Part shown: positions 16,258 to 25,198 of the stretch, in pieces
Position numbering within the stretch: the stretch's first letter is position 1
Layout: each line of letters starts with the position of its first letter
DNA from: Henriciella sp.
GTDB lineage: Bacteria; Pseudomonadota; Alphaproteobacteria; Caulobacterales; Hyphomonadaceae
Assembly: GCA_027019605.1 (NCBI GenBank)
Contig: JALUWJ010000150.1
Span: 1 to 38,204 of the forward strand
Length of the DNA: 38,204 nucleotides
Direction: 5' to 3'
Notes under the pieces: model-generated
The model's database searches: none
The model's input: the letters and a program-made list of their open reading frames with translations, nothing else
What the model was told of the DNA's origin: nothing
Translations under genes and position numbers: made by a program

Positions 16258-17276
16258 GGCCCTTCGATCTCATAACCTTTGTCGCGCAGCATGGTGATCA
16301 CGCTATCTGGTCCAGCGAAGTGTCCTGCCCCAGCGGCGATCAGGACGGAGCCCGGTTCCTCGAGCATCGCTTCAATGACCGGGACCCAAGCTTCATTGCG
16401 GGTCACCAGCAGACGCTCATAAGCCTCATCGGTAAAGCCATAGCCTTCGGGATCCGCCATCAACGCACCGATCCCGGCGACATCTCCATCCGCCCATTCT
16501 TCCACCAGAAGATCGAGCATGCGCGGTGTGTCATCGAGCAAGAGCGCTGATTCATACAGCATCTGGATCTGATCGCCTTCGCTGAGCAGATCGAACGCAT
16601 CGGCTTGCTGTGAGATCGTTTCCAGATAAGCGAACGACTTGCCCGCTGCCGTGCCTTCAGCCTCAATCACAGTCTCGACACCGGAATTTGGATCATAGCC
16701 ATCATTGACCAGTTTCATCACGCCCAGATTGACCGAAGCCATCCAGGGCTCAAACGTGTTCATCGCATCCAGCGGCACACCAATCGAATCAAAGGCGGCT
16801 GAGATGACCGCTTCATCTTCGTCGTTCAAAACTTCCTTCAAGGTCCGGCCATCTTGATACATGCCGCGCGCAAGGAAGTCGGTGGCGATTGCGCGCTGCG
16901 CCGCTTCGCTGCTCATATCGACTTCGAAGACGATTGTATCGGCGTCTGTAATCGCCTGGTCTAAGGCCTCGGTTCGCCATTCCAGATCTGGCCGCAGCAA
17001 GTGCACGGTTCCGAAAATATTGATTGTTGTGTCTTCGTCCGACAGCGTCCACATCGCTGGTGCGCCTGGCCCGCTTGTTGAAAGCGCCGTCTCGAGCGTG
17101 CCTTCAAACCGTTCCAGGATCTCTTCTTTCGAAACCCGCTTCGGCGCTTCAGCGGCTTCACCCGCTTCAACTGTGTCCGCATCGACCGCAGGCGCAGGCT
17201 GATCACCGCCGCACGCCGACAGCGTCAGAGCAAGCCCAAGAACGGCGCCGCTGACGCCCAATCGCAATCTGTTCAT
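16254..17276 (-). CDS. TraB/GumN-family lipoprotein
   Basis: A 340-residue exported lipoprotein. The signal peptide MNRLRLGVSGAVLGLALTLSACG ends in a lipobox (LSAC). After a low-complexity acidic linker, the domain begins APAMWTLSDEDTTINIFGTVHLLRPD, with the GTxH motif of the TraB/GumN (Tiki-like) putative metalloprotease fold. DTIVFEVDMSS supplies the E-x-D motif. Near the end, VLIAAGAGHFAGPDSVITML supplies the second GxxH. These residues are the proposed metal ligands. ATG 17276 is preferred since AGGA lies about 7 nt upstream; ATG 17282 is the alternative. Substrate unknown. Confidence 0.88.
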   Translation of the reverse strand: MNRLRLGVSGAVLGLALTLSACGGDQPAPAVDADTVEAGEAAEAPKRVSKEEILERFEGTLETALSTSGPGAPAMWTLSDEDTTINIFGTVHLLRPDLEWRTEALDQAITDADTIVFEVDMSSEAAQRAIATDFLARGMYQDGRTLKEVLNDEDEAVISAAFDSIGVPLDAMNTFEPWMASVNLGVMKLVNDGYDPNSGVETVIEAEGTAAGKSFAYLETISQQADAFDLLSEGDQIQMLYESALLLDDTPRMLDLLVEEWADGDVAGIGALMADPEGYGFTDEAYERLLVTRNEAWVPVIEAMLEEPGSVLIAAGAGHFAGPDSVITMLRDKGYEIEGP

Positions 17277-17390
17277 TTTCATTCCTCGCTGGTCGGTCTG
17301 TATGTGCGTATCACACGGCTGCTTTCAACCTCGTTACGCGGATTCTTGCAATTGCATCGCCTCCCGGCTTGGCGTATGAGGCGCGTAGAA

Positions 17391-17467
17391 GCACCTATAG
17401 CTCAGCTGGATAGAGCGCTGCCCTCCGAAGGCAGAGGTCAGAGGTTCGAATCCTCTTAGGTGCGCCA
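17391..17467 (+). tRNA. tRNA-Arg (anticodon CCG)
   Basis: A full cloverleaf is visible. The acceptor stem is GCACCTA/TAGGTGC, the D arm is GCTC..GAGC, and the anticodon stem CTGCC/GGCAG encloses CTCCGAA with anticodon CCG, reading CGG arginine codons. The T arm contains GGTTCGAATCC. The CCA end is encoded. No sign of integration is seen downstream of this tRNA. Confidence 0.97.
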
Positions 17468-17481
17468 GCTTCTCGAAATGA

Positions 17482-19125
17482 CTACCAAGGCGCCTTCACG
17501 CGATAGAGCACGCGGTCATGTTCGCCGGTGACGAACAGATTGCCGTCCTCATCCATGGCGACGCCGTTGAAGATTTGCGACGGCGGTAGGCCTGGCAAGC
17601 CAGGTGTTCCAGCCGGGAAAGAGGCAATCGCGCGGCGTTCGCCTTCGCGGGTCACATGCAGGAGGCGGGACGCCTCAGCCTCGACCACCACAAAGCCGTC
17701 TTCGGTCACCACGAAGCCTTCAGGGTTGGCGAGATCGCTGACCACAACCTCAGGCGCTTCCAAAGCTTCTCCAGCGCTGGCAATCTTCAGGATCTGGCCT
17801 GCGCTGCGATCACTCACATAAAGATCCTCACCATCGACGATCAAAGCGGTCGGGGCCGTCAAATCATCTGCGAGAACCGTGGTTTCGTCTTCACCGAACA
17901 AGGTGACCGCCCCTTTCAAGTGCTCTGCAATGGCGAGCTCCCCTCGATAGCGCATCGCAGACGCAGGTCCGGCGAGGTTTGGAATGTGCCGCAAACGGGT
18001 CTGCGTAGCCGGGTCCCAGATCCGAACGTCAGAATCAAACCATGAGCTGAGGATCAGATTGTCGCCATCGCGCGCGACATTGAGCGAGCCGCCAAGCTCG
18101 CCGACGCCGACCACATTTCGCTGCGTGATAATCTCCTCACCGGTCTCGCGATCAAAGCCGCGCAAGGCGTGCACGTCGGCCACCCAAACCGTATCGCCGA
18201 TGACGGTCACCCCGCCCGGGTGAGACATGCCGCCGGGTTGGAGATCGGTGAACGTTCCGTCTTCATTCTGACGCTTGATAAAGCCATCGGTATAGCTGGA
18301 GACGAAGATCGTGTCCGAGCTATCAAAAGCGAAATTATCGAGGCCCGGCGTCAAAGTACCGATCACCTCGCGCCCGCTTTCGCCCATGCGCACCACCTCG
18401 CCTGTGCCGGTATCGAGCACGTGCAAGGTCCCCTCACTATCGAACTTGATCGCCGCGGGAACCGTGAACCCGGTCGCCTCCGTCCGTCGCTCGCCGGTAT
18501 CGACATCGAAACTAACCACCTCGCCTGCAAACCAGCGCGGGCCGTAGAGACGCCCATCCGGCCCCCAATCCATCCCATTGAGGCCGCAGCCCGGCCCGAG
18601 ATCATCCGCGATCAGGCGCGGCGCGCCCTCGCCTGTCGGGTCGAGCTCATAGAGGTTCGTTCCAAGGAAGCATTGCGAGACAAACAGGCGGCCATCATCT
18701 GAAAACGTAATCGGATTTGCGCCGGGCGGGATTTGCGCCGCAACCACTTTCTCGCCTTCCGGCGTAAAGCCTGCCACCTGGCCGGTCAGGATTGATGTCC
18801 AATAGTATGACCCATCCGGTGCAAAAGCGACATCGTCGGGGCCGAACACACCATCCTCGGCGGTAAAGCGACGAACCTTTTCGCCCGTCTCGGGATCAAT
18901 GACTGTCAGATCAGAGCCGATCACTGATGTGACATAGAGCAAGCCATCTGGCCCGAAGTGAATACCGTTCGCGCCGGAAATATTTGCGCCGGTCGCGATG
19001 GTTTCCAAGACCGCTTTCGGGGCGGCCTCTGACGGCGCTTCAGCCTCAATGGTGACGTCATCTGATCCTGAGTTGCAACCAGCAAGCACGACACCCGCGA
19101 GCAGCAATGAATGTAAATGGCGCAT
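17482..19125 (-). CDS. Secreted beta-propeller lipoprotein (SMP-30/NHL-like)
   Basis: A 547-residue lipoprotein: signal peptide MRHLHSLLLAGVVLAGC with lipobox, then an acidic linker, then a long run of repeated units of the type GPDGxLYVT.. and ..G.v.. about 40 residues apart. Examples are NGIHFGPDGLLYVTS, DDVAFAPDGSYYWTS, ITFSDDGRLFVSQ, NGMDWGPDGRLYGP and GVAMDEDGNLFVTG. These blades are those of SMP-30/gluconolactonase and NHL propellers. The count suggests more than one propeller or a large one. It probably binds or hydrolyses a small molecule in the periplasm; no catalytic set is clear. ATG 19125 sits 6 nt after GGGAGG. Confidence 0.78.
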   Translation of the reverse strand: MRHLHSLLLAGVVLAGCNSGSDDVTIEAEAPSEAAPKAVLETIATGANISGANGIHFGPDGLLYVTSVIGSDLTVIDPETGEKVRRFTAEDGVFGPDDVAFAPDGSYYWTSILTGQVAGFTPEGEKVVAAQIPPGANPITFSDDGRLFVSQCFLGTNLYELDPTGEGAPRLIADDLGPGCGLNGMDWGPDGRLYGPRWFAGEVVSFDVDTGERRTEATGFTVPAAIKFDSEGTLHVLDTGTGEVVRMGESGREVIGTLTPGLDNFAFDSSDTIFVSSYTDGFIKRQNEDGTFTDLQPGGMSHPGGVTVIGDTVWVADVHALRGFDRETGEEIITQRNVVGVGELGGSLNVARDGDNLILSSWFDSDVRIWDPATQTRLRHIPNLAGPASAMRYRGELAIAEHLKGAVTLFGEDETTVLADDLTAPTALIVDGEDLYVSDRSAGQILKIASAGEALEAPEVVVSDLANPEGFVVTEDGFVVVEAEASRLLHVTREGERRAIASFPAGTPGLPGLPPSQIFNGVAMDEDGNLFVTGEHDRVLYRVKAPW

Positions 19126-19208
19126 GCGCAACCTCCCGCTTTTTTGCCAACTTGCGGCTGGGCTGTGGTGCTGTCAATTTGAGGATGGCCCTTCCGTAGA
19201 GGGAGGTT

Positions 19209-21125
19209 CTACTCTGTCATATCCGCGAAGGGGTTCTCGGTCGGCAAGGCGATCGCATTCGCTAAGCCGCGGATTTTAACCGCGCTTTCGCTGATTTCGA
19301 TATCGGCTTCCTGGATCTGATCCTCACCGAACCGATAGATTGGCGCATACTCACCGCAATCGGCTTTTGCGATATAGGCGCTCGACGCGGTGACGCTCGT
19401 TTCGCGTTTGTCGAGATAAGCTCTCATCGCTGCCTCGCCATAGCGCTTTTCGAGCATCGCCTCGGTTCGCGTGGGCGAGAGCACCACGGCGGAGGCATTG
19501 TTCCCGCCAAATCCTTTTGAGTTGAGGATCGCGACCTCGACATCTTCTGGCGCGCGCGACTGGTGGTCTGGCCCAAGGCTTAGGCGCTCTTGATGGACAT
19601 CATCGGCGACCCCATCGATGGTCTTGATGCCGGGCAGCACGCCATACTTGAAACAGCCCAGTGCTGCCGCAAGCTGGTCACCGCTGGCGGGCGCGATTGT
19701 ATGGCCGAGATAGGCTTTCACCGCGACGACGGGCCAGTCATTAATGCCAAACGCTTCGGCCACTTGGTCAAAAATCTGAGATTCCGAGACCCGGTTTTGC
19801 GGCGTGCTAGAGCCATGGGCGAGGACCATGCTCTTGTCGCGCATCGTGTCTTTGCCCACCACAGCTGACGCGGCCGCGACGGCCTTTGCCATGCTAATAT
19901 GATTGCCGGGCCCCGGCGCCGTGATCGATTTCTTGGTGCCGTCCGCATCGATGAAGACATCCGTGATTGCGCCAAGACACGGCGCGCCGAGTTCCATGGC
20001 AAGCGCATCATCCATCAGAATGAAATACTGGCTCGACTCGCCGATGGTGAAGCCGCAATTCTTGCCAAACGGACGGCTGGCACGGCGATAGTCGATCTCG
20101 TCCGTGCCATAAGTCCGGATCATATTATCGTCGCTGGCGAGCGCGCCCATTGTGCCGAACCCGTCCATCAATTCAGGGCCAATCGGGGCTTCGCTATTAC
20201 CGACCATAGCAACCCGAATTTTCCCCGCTTGCAGGTCAGACACAGCATGGCGCAAGTTCGAGAGGAAGGTCGCACAGGCCGCAACCGAGCTACTGGCAAT
20301 CCCGACATTTGACAGGACATAGGCGTTGATAAAGTCGGTCGGCATCGAGTTGATGCCCATCACCAGAGCTTTGGTGGTCACCCGCTCGCCTTTGAGGCGC
20401 GCCTGGTGCATTCCGCCATAGCCTTCTTTGTCCATCTGGCCGAAGCCACTCGACGAATAGACGCCGACCTCATCCGGGTTGATGTGTTCGAGCACGGTGT
20501 CCCATTCGATGCCCATCGCTCGCAAGGCATCGGTCGCGCCGAACAGAGCCATCTGAAGACCGCGCGGCTGGAAGCGCGAATTGTAGAGGCTCGCCATCTC
20601 AAAACCGGTCGGCAATTGCCCAGCAGCCTTGATCGGGAACTCGCGCGTATTGTTGAACTTCACATCAAGCCCGTCTGACGCGGTGACGCGAACATGGTCA
20701 TCGTCATGGTCTTCAACCGACCAGCTTTCCGGCAAAGGTTTTGGAAGCTTGTCTTTCGCGACCACGAATTCGAGCGGTGCATCATTGCCACCATTCTCAG
20801 ACTGCAGGGTCGCATTCGATTGCCAGTACAATGCGTCGACATCGAAATGGCTTTGCTCGACACGGCGGACCAGGGTCCCGTCCATGACATCGGTTTCAAA
20901 CCTCGCCGCAACGCCGGCCTGATCCAACTCGGTGCCATCTTCGCAGCGATAGGTTTCGCCGGTTTCGGTCTCGACCAGGCCCATCATTACGGCGAGACCG
21001 GCAATCGTACTCTGCCGCTCCTCGGTCGGGAGTGTTTCGATAATCATCCGCCGAAAGCTTTGAAATCCAGATGTCCGTCCGGCCGCGTTCACGCCGCCCA
21101 TGCTCACAATGACTGGTAGCCGCAT
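19209..21125 (-). CDS. fabY: Large beta-ketoacyl-ACP synthase, FabY-like
   Basis: A 638-residue condensing enzyme. The N-terminal MRLPVIVSMGGVNAAGRTSG and the length match FabY of Pseudomonas (about 635 residues), which starts fatty acid synthesis by condensing acetyl-CoA with malonyl-ACP in place of FabH. The thiolase-fold triad is present: nucleophile C284 in SSVAACATF, H437 in LAHGSSTPQ, and H475 in KAYLGHTIAPASG with K470. GFGGNNAS near the C terminus is the glycine-rich loop. The insertions compared with FabF are typical of FabY. It is a single gene between leftward neighbours. Physiological role as initiator is inferred from the family. Confidence 0.75.
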   Translation of the reverse strand: MRLPVIVSMGGVNAAGRTSGFQSFRRMIIETLPTEERQSTIAGLAVMMGLVETETGETYRCEDGTELDQAGVAARFETDVMDGTLVRRVEQSHFDVDALYWQSNATLQSENGGNDAPLEFVVAKDKLPKPLPESWSVEDHDDDHVRVTASDGLDVKFNNTREFPIKAAGQLPTGFEMASLYNSRFQPRGLQMALFGATDALRAMGIEWDTVLEHINPDEVGVYSSSGFGQMDKEGYGGMHQARLKGERVTTKALVMGINSMPTDFINAYVLSNVGIASSSVAACATFLSNLRHAVSDLQAGKIRVAMVGNSEAPIGPELMDGFGTMGALASDDNMIRTYGTDEIDYRRASRPFGKNCGFTIGESSQYFILMDDALAMELGAPCLGAITDVFIDADGTKKSITAPGPGNHISMAKAVAAASAVVGKDTMRDKSMVLAHGSSTPQNRVSESQIFDQVAEAFGINDWPVVAVKAYLGHTIAPASGDQLAAALGCFKYGVLPGIKTIDGVADDVHQERLSLGPDHQSRAPEDVEVAILNSKGFGGNNASAVVLSPTRTEAMLEKRYGEAAMRAYLDKRETSVTASSAYIAKADCGEYAPIYRFGEDQIQEADIEISESAVKIRGLANAIALPTENPFADMTE

Positions 21126-21214
21126 TTATTCTATTCCAGCTCTTCCTGTTCGCGCCTTTTCACACGAGTGAGTCGCGCTTGTGGTGCAAAACCTTTCACA
21201 TCGGGATCGTAATG

Positions 21215-21841
21215 TCACCCGTTTGCAGAAACGCTTTTATGCACACCGGGTACGTAGCCGTGCGCTAAGGCTTGGCAGGTAATGTGCGGGGTCAGGCGGA
21301 TGCCCTGCCCTGGCAATTCACTGGGCGCGCTATATCCTGAAAAAGTCCAGGCATAGGCGTTGCCCTTCCACTTCAAAAACGGCGCCGCGCCCGTCGTGAA
21401 CATGGCGCCGTCGGGAAGCTCTGACGGCACAATCGTTTCGCGTTCCGATTTGCCTTTCAGAACGGATTGAATCTCACCTGCGATCGCATCGCTTAGATCA
21501 GAGGCTTTCGGACGATAGCGAAACACGCCGGAGCGCACCAAAGCTTCGCGAAATCGCTTGGCTTCTGGATAGCGGCATTCATAACAAGGCCGGTGCCCTG
21601 CCGCGAGCGAGGTCACTTCGTCCAAGAAGAAGAGCTCGGTATATCGCCGTTCGGCCATGAGCTCGCGCTGGCGCCCTTTGAACTCGAGCACGCAGGTAAT
21701 CCATTGCCGCGTTTTCCAGTGCGTCGGCTTCAGCGTCTTCTCATCGTCATGAAAACAGCCGCCGCGATTGCCCATCATCGTCCCGCGCTCTGATACCGCG
21801 TGAATGAGGCCAAATGGATCAACGCGGTTTTGCAGGGGCAT
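21215..21841 (-). CDS. Conserved hypothetical protein with Ada-like RPCxxC motif
   Basis: A 208-residue soluble protein translated right after metG, starting 3 bp past its stop, so surely co-transcribed. I do not recognise a named family. Visible elements are GNRGGCFHD near the N terminus, ITCVLEFKGRQRELMAERRYTELFFLDEVTSLAAGHRP and then CYECRYPEAKRFREAL. GHRPCYEC resembles the zinc-binding GxRPCKRC of the Ada N-terminal domain. The C-terminal PGQGIRLTPHITCQALAHGYVP has two more candidate metal ligands. A zinc-bound fold acting on nucleic acid or thiols is possible. ATG 21841 is the only sensible start. Confidence 0.7.
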   Translation of the reverse strand: MPLQNRVDPFGLIHAVSERGTMMGNRGGCFHDDEKTLKPTHWKTRQWITCVLEFKGRQRELMAERRYTELFFLDEVTSLAAGHRPCYECRYPEAKRFREALVRSGVFRYRPKASDLSDAIAGEIQSVLKGKSERETIVPSELPDGAMFTTGAAPFLKWKGNAYAWTFSGYSAPSELPGQGIRLTPHITCQALAHGYVPGVHKSVSANG

Positions 21842-21844
21842 AAT

Positions 21845-23566
21845 TTAGCTTTCTTCACCGCCGAAGCGCTCTGTCCATTCCTCGACCATCGCATCTTCGA
21901 TCTTTTGGAACAACACGGGCGGTGCCTGGATCGCCATGCCGTGGGGCAGCGCGTCCAACAAGCCATCATCTTCCGGCGATGGCCAGTTGCGATTGCCCTC
22001 AGGAATGCCCAGCGTGTCCAAGATCGATTTCGCCGTGTTCGGGATCAGCGGCTGCGCTACAATCGCGAACAGGACAACCAGGTTCAGTCCGGTGCGCACA
22101 CCAACAGCCGCAGCATCGACATCATTCTTGTACTTCACCCAAGGCTCGGCCCGGGTCAGATATTCATTTCCCGCTGCCCACAGCGCACGCGTTTCAGCCG
22201 CCGCTTTGCGGAACTCCATCGCCTCATAGTGTTCGGAAATGCGCTGAAGGCTGGCTTTTAGTTCGCCTGCCATCCATGCTTCGTCTTCGCCCGGTGCGCC
22301 GCTCGCCGGAAGCGCCCCATCGAATTTGCTGACCGTATATTTGGTGATCCGGTTCACAAAATTGCCGAGCACATTGGCAAGATCGGAATTGATCGCCGCT
22401 TGGAACCCTTCCCAGGTAAAGGCCGCGTCTGAGCCCTCTGGCGCATTTGCCATCAGATACCAGCGCCAATAGTCTGCCGGAAGCAGATCCAGCGCCTGGT
22501 CCATAAACACGCCGCGCTTTTGGCTGGTCGAGAACTTGCCGCCATACCAGGTGACCCAGTTAAAGGCTTTCAGCTTATCAACGGCTTTCCAAGGCTCGCC
22601 GGAACCGAAAATCGTGACCGGGAACGACACCGTATGGAAGGCGACATTGTCCTTACCCATGAACTCGACATATTCGACATCGTCCGCACCCTTATCGGTG
22701 CGCCACCAACTTTCCCAATCGCCGTCATTGGCTTTCGCCCATTCTTCGGTCGCCGCAATGTATTCAATCGGCGCGTCGAACCAAACGTAGAAGACTTTAT
22801 CCTCAAAGCCTGAACGCGGATTGCCGTCGGCGTCCAAGACCGGCACGCCCCATTTCAGGTCGCGCGTAATCGCCCGGTCGCGCAGTCCCTCGTCCAGCCA
22901 TTTCAGTGCAATCGAGCGCGCGAGTTGCGGCCAGTCCTTTGAGGCCTCAACCCATTCCCGGATCGTGTCCTGCATTTTCGATTGCAACAGGAAGAGATGC
23001 GCCGTGTCGCGTATCTCGATATTCGTGCCGCCAGACACGGCAGAATACGGATTCTTCAGGTCCACCGGGTCGAGCAAGCGCCCGCAATTATCACACTGAT
23101 CGCCGCGCGCCTTCTCATAATCGCAATGCGGACACGTGCCCTCGACATAGCGGTCCGGCAAGAAGCGCCCATCATCGACGCTGTAAACCTGTTTTGAAAC
23201 GCGTTCTTCAATCAGGCCTTTTTCTTCCAGCACGCGCGCAAAATGCTGCGTCAGCACCTTGTTCTCATCGCTCGAGGACCGGCCAAACCAATCATAGGAG
23301 AGCGAGAACCCCTCGCCTGCGGCGCGCTGAATCTCGTGCTGCTCATCGCAATAGTCTTGAACGCTGATCCCAGCGGTTTGGGCCGCGAGCTCCGCCGGTG
23401 TGCCATGCTCATCGGTGGCGCAGATATACATCACGTCATGCCCGCGCAGCCTTTGGAAGCGCGCATAGACATCCGCCGGCAGCATAGATCCGGCAAGGTT
23501 CCCCAGGTGCTTGATGCCATTGATGTATGGCAAGGCGGAGGTGATCAGGATGCGTCGTTTACTCAA
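21845..23566 (-). CDS. metG: Methionyl-tRNA synthetase
   Basis: A 573-residue class I aminoacyl-tRNA synthetase charging tRNA-Met. The N-terminal [11 protein letters not shown] carries the HIGH-type ATP motif (KHLGN). A zinc-knuckle insert [17 protein letters not shown] is present, as in the MetG1 subtype with one or two zinc sites. [11 protein letters not shown] is the KMSKS equivalent, altered to STSQK as often in this branch. [22 protein letters not shown] and [10 protein letters not shown] are the anticodon-domain landmarks. It lacks the C-terminal tRNA-binding extension of some MetRS. Divergent from the DUF1761 gene. Confidence 0.97.
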   Translation of the reverse strand: MSKRRILITSALPYINGIKHLGNLAGSMLPADVYARFQRLRGHDVMYICATDEHGTPAELAAQTAGISVQDYCDEQHEIQRAAGEGFSLSYDWFGRSSSDENKVLTQHFARVLEEKGLIEERVSKQVYSVDDGRFLPDRYVEGTCPHCDYEKARGDQCDNCGRLLDPVDLKNPYSAVSGGTNIEIRDTAHLFLLQSKMQDTIREWVEASKDWPQLARSIALKWLDEGLRDRAITRDLKWGVPVLDADGNPRSGFEDKVFYVWFDAPIEYIAATEEWAKANDGDWESWWRTDKGADDVEYVEFMGKDNVAFHTVSFPVTIFGSGEPWKAVDKLKAFNWVTWYGGKFSTSQKRGVFMDQALDLLPADYWRWYLMANAPEGSDAAFTWEGFQAAINSDLANVLGNFVNRITKYTVSKFDGALPASGAPGEDEAWMAGELKASLQRISEHYEAMEFRKAAAETRALWAAGNEYLTRAEPWVKYKNDVDAAAVGVRTGLNLVVLFAIVAQPLIPNTAKSILDTLGIPEGNRNWPSPEDDGLLDALPHGMAIQAPPVLFQKIEDAMVEEWTERFGGEES

Positions 23567-23674
23567 GAGTCTCGTTCCTCTAAGCTTTCCCTAGCGTTAG
23601 ACTGAGTCGACCAGAGAATTTCGGCCTGTCTAATCGCGAGATGGGATAAAGGAAACATCCTTAAGGAGGGAAGA

Positions 23675-24142
23675 ATGCCAAAAATTGCAGGTGTAAACCT
23701 ACTCGGCGTGCTGCTTGCGGCGGTCGCCATGTTTTTTATCGGGTTCATTTGGTACGGGGTCTTGTTCCAAGAACCGTGGATGGCGGCGAATGGACTATTC
23801 TTTGCCGATCCAGCGAAAGAGTACATTCAGTGGCTGAGTGCAGACGGCATCCAGTCGACATCCGCAGCCATGGGGCCTGACCCGATGATCATGCTGGCGG
23901 GCTTCGTTTTATCGCTGGTCTTAAGCTTCGGGCTCGGCTGGCACATGAAGCAGAAGAATATTTCAAAGCTTGGCACTGCGGTTCTGTTTGGGCTGTGGCT
24001 AAGCCTGCTCATCGGCTTGCCTTTGATCGCCTATGACACGGTCTATACGCCGTACGGCTCCTTGATGGGCTTCTTCGTCGATGGCAGCCACACGGTCGCG
24101 ACGATTATCGCGGCCTGTGCCATCATGTCCTTGTTCGACTAA
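23675..24142 (+). CDS. DUF1761 membrane protein
   Basis: A 155-residue integral membrane protein with four hydrophobic segments, about residues 9-29, 70-88, 100-121 and 135-153. FFIGFIWYGVLFQEPWM near the start and GFFVDGSHTVATIIAACAIM at the end match the DUF1761 family. No function is known. The start is well supported by AAGGAGGGAAG directly upstream. It is monocistronic and followed by a strong hairpin terminator. Confidence 0.87.
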   Translation: MPKIAGVNLLGVLLAAVAMFFIGFIWYGVLFQEPWMAANGLFFADPAKEYIQWLSADGIQSTSAAMGPDPMIMLAGFVLSLVLSFGLGWHMKQKNISKLGTAVLFGLWLSLLIGLPLIAYDTVYTPYGSLMGFFVDGSHTVATIIAACAIMSLFD

Positions 24143-24166
24143 GACAGCCGCACTTGAAAAAAGAAG

Positions 24167-24194
24167 CCCCCGGATCGCCAGCGCGGTCCGGGGG
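24167..24194. terminator. Strong bidirectional terminator hairpin
   Basis: CCCCCGGATCGC (24167-24178) pairs with GCGGTCCGGGGG (24183-24194) over 12 bp with one G-T pair and a CAGC loop. TTT follows on the plus strand, and an A-run at 24157-24162 gives a T-run on the minus strand. It serves the DUF1761 gene and the convergent OmpA-like gene. Confidence 0.85.
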
Positions 24195-24255
24195 TTTAAG
24201 TCAAATGCTCCTGTGTGGGAGAGTGAAGGAGCATCTGGGAGGAAACACGTTCGGG

Positions 24256-24711
24256 TCAGCCGATCTGCGGCGCCCACGCTGACAATCGGATTTCGACATT
24301 TCGCATCATCGGAGCGTCAAGCGCGCTCGCCGGGTCCGTCGACGCAAAGCTGGCATTCAATCGCGTCCCGGCAAGGTCAAACGCCTCCAGCGCGTCGGCA
24401 ACTGCTTCCAAGCGCGCGGCGGCGAGCCGTTCAGCCTGAATAACCGAAGCCGCATCTGGCGCACGGGCCTGCAGCGAGACCGGGCCGACCATGCATCCTG
24501 CGAGCTGCGTCTGTGCGGCTTTGAGCAGCGCTTCAGAGGCAGCATTCAATTCGCTTTCGCCGGCCTGAAAATAAACTTGAAGGGTTTGGCTGTCGCACAC
24601 CGCTGTCTGAACCGGGCTATAAGCCTGCGTCGGCGGCGCCGGTAAAGGTTGCGCACTCGCCAATGTTGCAGAGGCCGACAGCGCAGCGAGGCTCGTCAAA
24701 ACTTTGATCAT
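24256..24711 (-). CDS. Periplasmic protein with degenerate OmpA-like domain
   Basis: A 151-residue exported protein. MIKVLTSLAALSASATLASAQP is a Sec signal peptide cleaved after ASA. The mature part has two cysteines (AVCDSQ and AGCMVG). LQVYFQAGESELNAASEALLKAAQTQL resembles the start of an OmpA C-terminal domain (V.F..gsa.L...), and ERLAAARLEAVADAL resembles its second helix (aLs..RA..V...L), but the peptidoglycan-binding NxxLSxxRA motif is degenerate. Peptidoglycan binding is therefore doubtful. The gene ends next to the shared terminator. Confidence 0.65.
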   Translation of the reverse strand: MIKVLTSLAALSASATLASAQPLPAPPTQAYSPVQTAVCDSQTLQVYFQAGESELNAASEALLKAAQTQLAGCMVGPVSLQARAPDAASVIQAERLAAARLEAVADALEAFDLAGTRLNASFASTDPASALDAPMMRNVEIRLSAWAPQIG

Positions 24712-24854
24712 TTTCAGCTCCCTTCTCGTGTGAGATCAGGAAACGCATACCGCGCGGCGAAATCATGCCCGGATCGGGATGAAATGTGGCAACTGCATGA
24801 TCTTGTAATGACGACTTGCGCTTTCCGGTCGCTCATTATAAACGACCCGCCAGT

Positions 24855-24930
24855 GCCCCTATAGCTCAGCTGGTAGAGCAACGGATTTGTAATCCGTAGG
24901 TCCGCGGTTCGAGTCCGTGTGGGGGCACCA
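24855..24930 (+). tRNA. tRNA-Thr (anticodon TGT), integration site of the island
   Basis: Complete cloverleaf with acceptor GCCCCTA/TGGGGGC, anticodon stem ACGGA/TCCGT around TTTGTAA (anticodon TGT, threonine), T arm GGTTCGAGTCC and encoded CCA. Its last 25 bases form the left copy of the direct repeat flanking the island, so the gene remains intact after integration. Confidence 0.98.
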
Positions 24931-24932
24931 TT
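24906..24932 (+). repeat. attL: left 27-bp direct repeat
   Basis: It spans the T arm, the acceptor 3' strand, CCA and two further T bases of tRNA-Thr. It matches 37845-37871 at all 27 positions; the bases outside differ on both sides. Confidence 0.88.
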
Positions 24933-25101
24933 GGTTCCTGGGTCAGGCAGCGCGGTACGATACAATCCGTCGGACCGGGTGCGATTTCTCCCTGCCGTGC
25001 TCGAGTAGGTTGTTTCGCGTCCAAATTTTTCTTGCCTTATGGGCGAAAAGGCCGAGCTCAATTTTGTGAATGAGCAGATTAGCGCTTACGGGTGACCTTA
25101 G

Positions 25102-25121
25102 TTTGTGGGTTAAGTCACAAA
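25102..25121. promoter_or_regulatory. CRP-like site 1, upstream of the SGNH hydrolase gene
   Basis: TTTGTG-N8-CACAAA is a perfect 6-base inverted repeat. Within it TGTGG-N6-TCACA matches the CRP consensus TGTGA-N6-TCACA at 9 of 10 half-site bases. Its centre is about 88 bp before the start codon. TAAGAA at 25141-25146 is where a -10 element would lie if the site were at -41.5 (class II activation). Binding by the island Crp is inferred. Confidence 0.65.
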
Positions 25122-25198
25122 TCTAGCCGCGTATTCGCGCTAAGAAATAAAAAAATTGGAGTAACCACTAGGCTTAATTGGCGAGAAAGGAGCAATTA

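Noticed and set aside
24714-25061. 115-codon minus-strand frame across tRNA-Thr
   Set aside because: It reads through the tRNA, and its composition is that of a chance frame.
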